A stretch of DNA of 10,192 nt from Fen-1308 sp035319185. GTDB lineage: Bacteria > Nitrospirota > Thermodesulfovibrionia > Thermodesulfovibrionales > Dissulfurispiraceae. Positions 6,451 through 10,192 of the stretch are shown here, piece by piece (position 1 is the first letter of the stretch; every line of letters starts with the position of its first letter). The notes beneath the pieces are model-generated. The model made no database searches. It was not told the origin of the DNA and was given only the letters and a program-made list of their open reading frames with translations. The stretch spans positions 1 to 10,192 of the forward strand of contig DATHDF010000092.1 of assembly GCA_035319185.1 (NCBI GenBank), read 5' to 3'. The position numbers and the translations under genes were made by a program.

Positions 6451-6584
6451 TTGGCACAGGTATTTACAAAGGATTGTCCCGTTCAGGACAACATAATTCC
6501 GGTGCAAATTCCGGATGCCCTGTAACTCCAATGTATTCCCGGCGTATTTCCGGCGTCCTGAAACAACCTGGCCGCGGCATTGTT
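6451..6584 (+). promoter_or_regulatory. Structured leader upstream of the TSUP genes, weakly cobalamin-riboswitch-like
   Basis: The 251 bp between the RelA-like gene and the TSUP pair hold no convincing gene. They contain a perfect 6-bp hairpin (TTGTCC 6474-6479 with GGACAA 6486-6491, loop of six), the hairpin CCGGTGCAAATTCCGG (6499-6514), two tandem near-copies of TATT(C/T)CCGGCG (6534-6544, 6545-6555), the palindrome GCCGCGGC (6571-6578) flanked by AACAA/TTGTT, and a long-range match CAGGT (6457-6461) with ACCTG (near 6566-6570). CCGGTGCAAAT..CCGG and the closing ACCTG recall the cobalamin riboswitch core, but the GGGAA, GCCACTG and GGGAAGG boxes are missing. I call it a structured leader of unknown type. 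Confidence 0.3.
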
Positions 6585-6616
6585 ATTGCTTTAGTATCCA
6601 AGTTTGATCAAATCAT

Positions 6617-6623
6617 AGGAGGG
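6617..6623 (+). promoter_or_regulatory. Ribosome binding site deciding the TSUP large-half start
   Basis: AGGAGGG lies 6 nt before the ATG at 6630. It fixes the start there, although the frame stays open upstream for about 95 codons; the signal peptide beginning at that ATG agrees. Confidence 0.9.
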
Positions 6624-6629
6624 ATTAGC

Positions 6630-7892
6630 ATGAGACGTTTTTGGGCATCACTTCTGATTGCGCTAAGTGCAACAATATTCATGATGTGGCAGAGCGGTGC
6701 ATTCGCTGAAAAGGTTGCAGACCAGCCTGCTGCCGCGGCAAACAAGGACCAAAAGATTGACGCGACGGCACCGGCCATGATGCCGACCATTGCCATCGAT
6801 AAGACTTCTTTGGATAACGGCGGCACGATAACTGTGACCGGCACAGCCCCGGCAGGCAAGCCTGTTTATCTGGAGGTCTGGTCAGCCGACGTCGTGCGCG
6901 CATCACGCTTTGATGCAGAGGTAGACAAAGAAACCGGCAAAAGGCCCTATATCCTGTATATGACCGAAAACATGCCCGCATATTACAAGATATTCGCGCC
7001 GAAGGATAAGAAAGAAATTCTTGAGGGAATCAAAAAGGAAGGAAAGAACTGGAGCTATTCGAAGGCGCTTAAGGACATAGGCGCAGATATTGCGTACACT
7101 GTGCCGGCAAAGGCCAAAATCGAGAGGTATCAGGCTACGCTGATGGGCAGCATAATAGGATCTCGCGGGGACCTTCTGCCGCAGATGGATGACAAAGAGA
7201 ACAGGAAGAGATCTATGCAGCTCGTCAAAGCCCGTTTCCGCTCGGTCGAAAAGGTACTTAGCGCGGATGTAGACGTCAACCCTGACGGGACATACAAGGC
7301 CTCAATTAAGGTCAAAGAAGGCCTCGCGCCGGGCAAATATTCCGTAGTCGCAGTGGTGGACAAAGGGGTAAAGAGTCTGCCGATGACCTTCGAAAATAAT
7401 ATACGCTTTCCTAACATATATCTCAGCAATGCCGGAACAAGCCTGAATCTGGTCTGGCCGTTTCTCCTCACACTCGCCATTTCAATCTTCGGGGTGCTCA
7501 TGGGCGCCGGAGGAGGTTTTATCCTCAATCCCCTGCTTGTCTCATGGTGGCCATTGCCCCACACTGTCGTAGCCGGCACTGTCATGCCGACGGTGCTCTT
7601 TTCCCAGGGCAGCGGCATATACAACTACTCAAAGATCAAATTCATCAATTGGAAGCTCGGCATAACCATAGGCATGGGCATGGTCGTCGGCGGCTTCATA
7701 GGGCCGAAGCTCACGGAACTGATCACGCTGGACCAGTACAAGTTCGTCTTCGGCTGGATACTCATAATCCTTGCGGCACTCATGTTCTGGCAGACAACGC
7801 CTGCCTATCTTTCCAAAAACAAAAAGGAACAGGCGATCCTCAAGGAGTTCAGGAAGAAGGCCGAAGAAACGGCAGCAGCAAAAGGGAAATAG
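6630..7892 (+). CDS. TSUP (TauE/SafE) transporter, N-terminal half with large extracytoplasmic domain
   Basis: A 420-residue protein. Residues 1-26 are a classical signal peptide ending AFA before Glu27. Residues 27-265 form a hydrophilic domain outside the cytoplasmic membrane; its ends (53-85 and 211-256) look like Ig-like beta strands around a mixed middle part. Four membrane segments follow at about 272-292, 302-328, 343-360 and 370-388, with the TSUP repeat signature GAGGGFILNP at 292-301. The tail (394-420) is charged and cytoplasmic. Known: TSUP proteins move sulfite, sulfoacetate, taurine-linked or other organic anions and normally carry two such repeats in one chain of 7-9 membrane segments. 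Here only one repeat is present; the second is the next gene, whose start is 10 bp beyond this stop. Inferred: the two proteins form one transporter, and the outer domain may capture or gate substrate. Substrate unknown. Confidence 0.88.
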   Translation: MRRFWASLLIALSATIFMMWQSGAFAEKVADQPAAAANKDQKIDATAPAMMPTIAIDKTSLDNGGTITVTGTAPAGKPVYLEVWSADVVRASRFDAEVDKETGKRPYILYMTENMPAYYKIFAPKDKKEILEGIKKEGKNWSYSKALKDIGADIAYTVPAKAKIERYQATLMGSIIGSRGDLLPQMDDKENRKRSMQLVKARFRSVEKVLSADVDVNPDGTYKASIKVKEGLAPGKYSVVAVVDKGVKSLPMTFENNIRFPNIYLSNAGTSLNLVWPFLLTLAISIFGVLMGAGGGFILNPLLVSWWPLPHTVVAGTVMPTVLFSQGSGIYNYSKIKFINWKLGITIGMGMVVGGFIGPKLTELITLDQYKFVFGWILIILAALMFWQTTPAYLSKNKKEQAILKEFRKKAEETAAAKGK

Positions 7893-7902
7893 GGAGGAAG
7901 AG

Positions 7903-8292
7903 ATGATAGTAGAATTCTGGGGACACGAATTCAAGGTCAACATAGTGTTTGGGGTAATAGGCGGTTTTCTCATCGCAGTTGTGTCGTCTATGTTCGGTTT
8001 CGGGGGAGGTCCTTTCATGACGCCCCTGATGGCGGTAGGCCTCGGCCTTCCGATGTACATAGTTGTCGGAAGCTCGCTCCTGGCGATCTTCTTCAATACC
8101 CTGATGGGCACGATGCGCCACTACCAGTTCGGCAATTTCGATCTGACCTTTTTCCTGATCATGTTTCCGGCGGCCATACTGGGCGGCTTCATCGCGCCGC
8201 AGATAGCAAAGCGCATCAGCCCGATCACGGTAAAGCGGGTAGCGGTTGCGGGTCTTCTCATACTTGCGCTGAATCTTCTGGGTCTCTACTAA
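7903..8292 (+). CDS. TSUP (TauE/SafE) transporter, C-terminal half as a separate small protein
   Basis: A 129-residue membrane protein with four segments at about 12-30, 50-68, 79-101 and 108-127, and the TSUP repeat signature FGFGGGPFMTP at 31-41 followed by GLGLP and VVGSSL. It corresponds to a single TSUP repeat and cannot by itself be a usual-length transporter (about 240-300 residues). GGGAGG (7892-7897) overlaps the upstream stop codon and sits 5 nt before the ATG, so it is independently translated yet coupled to the large half. It lies in a different frame from the large half. The operon ends in a terminator just after this gene. Inferred: it pairs with the upstream product to complete an eight-segment transporter. 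Confidence 0.88.
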   Translation: MIVEFWGHEFKVNIVFGVIGGFLIAVVSSMFGFGGGPFMTPLMAVGLGLPMYIVVGSSLLAIFFNTLMGTMRHYQFGNFDLTFFLIMFPAAILGGFIAPQIAKRISPITVKRVAVAGLLILALNLLGLY

Positions 8293-8305
8293 ACGGCTGG
8301 GGAGG

Positions 8306-8345
8306 AGGAGCAGGAGGCCGACTGAGAGCGGGCCTGCTCCTTTTT
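8306..8345 (+). terminator. Intrinsic terminator closing the TSUP operon
   Basis: AGGAGCAGG (8306-8314) and CCTGCTCCT (8333-8341) pair perfectly over 9 bp, followed by a run of five T (8341-8345). It starts 14 bp after the TSUP stop. There is no matching A-run on the left arm, so it acts on plus-strand transcription only and separates the transporter from the molybdoenzyme gene. Confidence 0.9.
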
Positions 8346-8353
8346 ATCGGGCT

Positions 8354-8384
8354 GTGTTAATCTGAGAAATGGATACGATAACAC
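8354..8384. repeat. Inverted repeat GTGTTA-N19-TAACAC before the molybdoenzyme gene
   Basis: GTGTTA (8354-8359) and TAACAC (8379-8384) are exact inverted copies. They extend to GTGTTA(A)TC/GATAACAC if one unpaired base is allowed. The repeat lies 23-53 bp before the start codon, in the space where the promoter must be, so it could be an operator; it could also be chance. Confidence 0.3.
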
Positions 8385-8406
8385 GAATAAATCACAGAGG
8401 ACTTAT

Positions 8407-10192
8407 ATGACAGACATTAAATCGGTATTCAGCATGTGCGGCATGTGCGCAGTGCGCTGCCCCATCAGGGTCGAGACGGAGGGAGCCGCTGTTACCTGGA
8501 TCGAAGGCAACCCTTACGTGCCCGGCATCGAGGGCGCCCTGTGCGCAAAGGGTTCTGCAGGCATCTCTTTTGAGTATGATCACGAGCGGCCTCAACACCC
8601 GATGATCCGCGATGGAGCGCGCGGCTCCGGGCAGTGGCGAAAGGCCTCATGGGACGAGGCCCTGGATTACATCTCCGAAAAGATGCTGGCCGTAAGAAAC
8701 CGTTACGGGTCAAAGGCCATCGCGCTTGCGGACAGAGGCGGCCCCTTCACCGACCTGACAAAGAGCTTCCTGAAGGCTATCGGGTCTCCGAACTATTTCG
8801 ACCACGACGATTCATGCGCCAAGAACGTGAATATGGCATGCCAGTCTCTCTTCGGATACGGGCGCGGCGATGTCGGGTACGATTTTTCGAACGCAAAATA
8901 TATCGTGCTTTTAGGCCGCAACATCTTCGAGTCGCTCCAGGTCAAGGAGGTCAACAATGTCCTCGACGGAATGGATAAAGGCGCGAAGCTGGTTTATGTC
9001 GATATCAGGGCAACGGTGACGGCATCCAAGGCCGACAGGTTTCTGACTATCAGGCCCGGTACCGATTACGCGCTGCTCCTGGCCCTGGCAAATGTGATCC
9101 TGAAAGAAAGGCTGTTCGACGCGGAATATGTCGGGCGCTATGTTTCCGGGATGGCTGAACTGGAGGCATTTGTATCGCCTTACACTCCGGAGTGGGCCGA
9201 AAAGGAAACCGGGATATCCGCCCATGTTATATATTCCGTGGCACGTGAAGCCGCTGCTGCAAAACCCAACGTGATCTTTCATGGCGGCTGGATGCTGTCG
9301 AGATATATCGACTCTTTCTACGCCAGCCGGATGCTTTACATACTCAATGCTCTTCTGGGCAGTGTCGAATCAAAGGGCGGACTCATCATAGCCAAAGGTC
9401 CGAAGGATGCCGGAAGGAAGGGGCTCAGGTCCCTGGGCGCAGAAATGCCCGATGTTGAAGACAAGATCGTAGATTCTCAGATGAAGGACAAATCTCTCGG
9501 CACCGGTCACATGGTGAATCTTTACAAGGCCATTCGGACAGGGGAACCCTACCCCGTAAAGGCCTTCATTGCCTATCGTTTCGACCCCGTGGCAGCTTTC
9601 CCTGATCCGGACGAGCAGCGGAAAGTCCTGGACAATCTCGATCTCTTTGTCGCAATCGACGTCAATTACAGCGAATCGGCGTGGTACTCAGACGTCATAC
9701 TTCCCGAGGCAACATACCTTGAACGATCCAATATAATCGCAACCCAGAAGGGGCCGAAACCAGGATTCATCATGCGCAGGCAATCCATCCCGCCGCGCTA
9801 TGACAGCAAGCCCGCGTGGGAGATATTTGCGCTTCTTGCCGAACGCATGGGCGCAGGCAGTTTCTTTCCGTACAAGAGGATCGAAGAGATATGGAATTAT
9901 CAGCTCGAACCGACGGGCGTGAAGATCGAAGATTTCGACGCAAAGGGATTTGTCAGCCTCGCAAAAGACCCGATAATGATGCCCAGGGATTCGGTTAAGT
10001 TTTCGACTGAATCCGGCAAGATTGAGCTTATCTCCGCCAAGCTCCAAAAGGCAGGCTTTAAAGCGTTCGCCCCATACGTTTCACCGAAGAAACCGGAAGA
10101 AGGATATTTCAGACTCGCCTTCGGGCGCACGGCGGTCCATGCCCACGCACAGTCACAAAACAATCCGCACCTGAACGAGATCGTACCGGAAA
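8407..10192 (+). CDS. Molybdopterin oxidoreductase, PsrA/PhsA-like, without Tat signal (3' end outside window)
   Basis: 595 codons are open to the window edge. The N-terminus binds a 4Fe-4S cluster through Cys11, Cys14, Cys18 and Cys46 (C-x2-C-x3-C-x27-C). Cys137 in DDSCAKN is the likely Mo/W ligand. Further family marks are RPGTDYALLLALA (216-228), SDVILPEATYLER (428-440) and, from about 567, the molybdopterin-dinucleotide-binding C-terminal domain (LAFGRTAVHAHAQ near 570-582). This layout is closest to the polysulfide/thiosulfate/tetrathionate-reductase branch of the DMSO reductase family, as far as can be judged by eye. The start is well fixed: AGAGGA (8396-8401) lies 5 nt before it, the terminator lies upstream, and no in-frame earlier ATG exists. 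The protein therefore begins only ten residues before its first Cys and has no twin-arginine signal, implying a cytoplasmic enzyme, unlike secreted PsrA/PhsA. Electron-transfer and membrane subunits, if any, would lie downstream. Substrate unknown. About 100 C-terminal residues are probably missing. Confidence 0.92.
   Translation, partial: MTDIKSVFSMCGMCAVRCPIRVETEGAAVTWIEGNPYVPGIEGALCAKGSAGISFEYDHERPQHPMIRDGARGSGQWRKASWDEALDYISEKMLAVRNRYGSKAIALADRGGPFTDLTKSFLKAIGSPNYFDHDDSCAKNVNMACQSLFGYGRGDVGYDFSNAKYIVLLGRNIFESLQVKEVNNVLDGMDKGAKLVYVDIRATVTASKADRFLTIRPGTDYALLLALANVILKERLFDAEYVGRYVSGMAELEAFVSPYTPEWAEKETGISAHVIYSVAREAAAAKPNVIFHGGWMLSRYIDSFYASRMLYILNALLGSVESKGGLIIAKGPKDAGRKGLRSLGAEMPDVEDKIVDSQMKDKSLGTGHMVNLYKAIRTGEPYPVKAFIAYRFDPVAAFPDPDEQRKVLDNLDLFVAIDVNYSESAWYSDVILPEATYLERSNIIATQKGPKPGFIMRRQSIPPRYDSKPAWEIFALLAERMGAGSFFPYKRIEEIWNYQLEPTGVKIEDFDAKGFVSLAKDPIMMPRDSVKFSTESGKIELISAKLQKAGFKAFAPYVSPKKPEEGYFRLAFGRTAVHAHAQSQNNPHLNEIVPE

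Noticed and set aside
6451..6469. Sigma-54-like promoter (TTGGCACA followed by TTTAC)
   Set aside because: The -24 half fits well, but the essential GC of the -12 element is missing.
6345..6629. In-frame upstream extension of the TSUP large-half gene
   Set aside because: AGGAGGG plus a signal peptide place the start at 6630; the extension overlaps the RelA-like gene and would bury the signal peptide.
7893..7902. Frameshift splitting one TSUP gene
   Set aside because: The junction has a stop, a good ribosome binding site and a new ATG, and the first half ends in a long charged tail; a designed split fits better, though assembly error cannot be excluded from sequence alone.

Overview
The window reads as chromosomal DNA of moderate GC content from a Gram-negative, probably anaerobic bacterium. 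An outer-membrane-type lipoprotein signal, a Cache-domain sensor, c-di-GMP signalling and a DMSO-reductase-family molybdoenzyme in one short stretch would suit Nitrospirota or Desulfobacterota. That placement is a guess from gene content, not a measured affiliation. I saw no tRNA, rRNA, CRISPR array, insertion sequence or phage gene.

Layout. Positions 1-3810 hold three minus-strand genes in transcription order: a chorismate-utilising enzyme (pabB-like, 3810->2311), a receiver-GGDEF diguanylate cyclase (2278->1358), and a membrane sensor histidine-kinase-like protein (1368->1, running off the window) whose start overlaps the cyclase stop by 11 bp. A 51-bp divergent intergenic region separates pabB from a plus-strand seven-bladed WD40 lipoprotein (3862-4851). 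It converges, 18 bp apart, on a minus-strand 502-residue protein (6378->4870) whose C-terminal half carries recognisable RelA/SpoT synthetase-like motifs. After a 251-bp intergenic stretch with RNA-like secondary structure come two plus-strand genes encoding the two halves of one TauE/SafE (TSUP) transporter (6630-7892 with a large extracytoplasmic domain; 7903-8292), closed by a strong intrinsic terminator. A new plus-strand unit then begins with a cytoplasmic molybdopterin oxidoreductase (8407->end, 3' incomplete).

How the genes may work together. The sensor and cyclase are translationally coupled and look like a c-di-GMP input module, yet both show broken phosphotransfer chemistry: the sensor has Ala where the phospho-accepting His belongs, and the receiver lacks the Mg-binding acidic pair and the conserved Thr/Ser. 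The 502-residue protein may be a second nucleotide-signalling element of the (p)ppGpp-synthetase fold. The split TSUP transporter and the molybdoenzyme could both serve sulfur-oxyanion or other anion metabolism, but the terminator between them shows they are separate transcription units, so that link is only inferred.

Two styles of gene start coexist. The two TSUP genes and the molybdoenzyme have good Shine-Dalgarno sequences. The cyclase, pabB, WD40 and RelA-like genes have none, but each has an AT-rich -10-like hexamer only 5-11 nt before the start codon, suggesting leaderless or very short-leader mRNAs.
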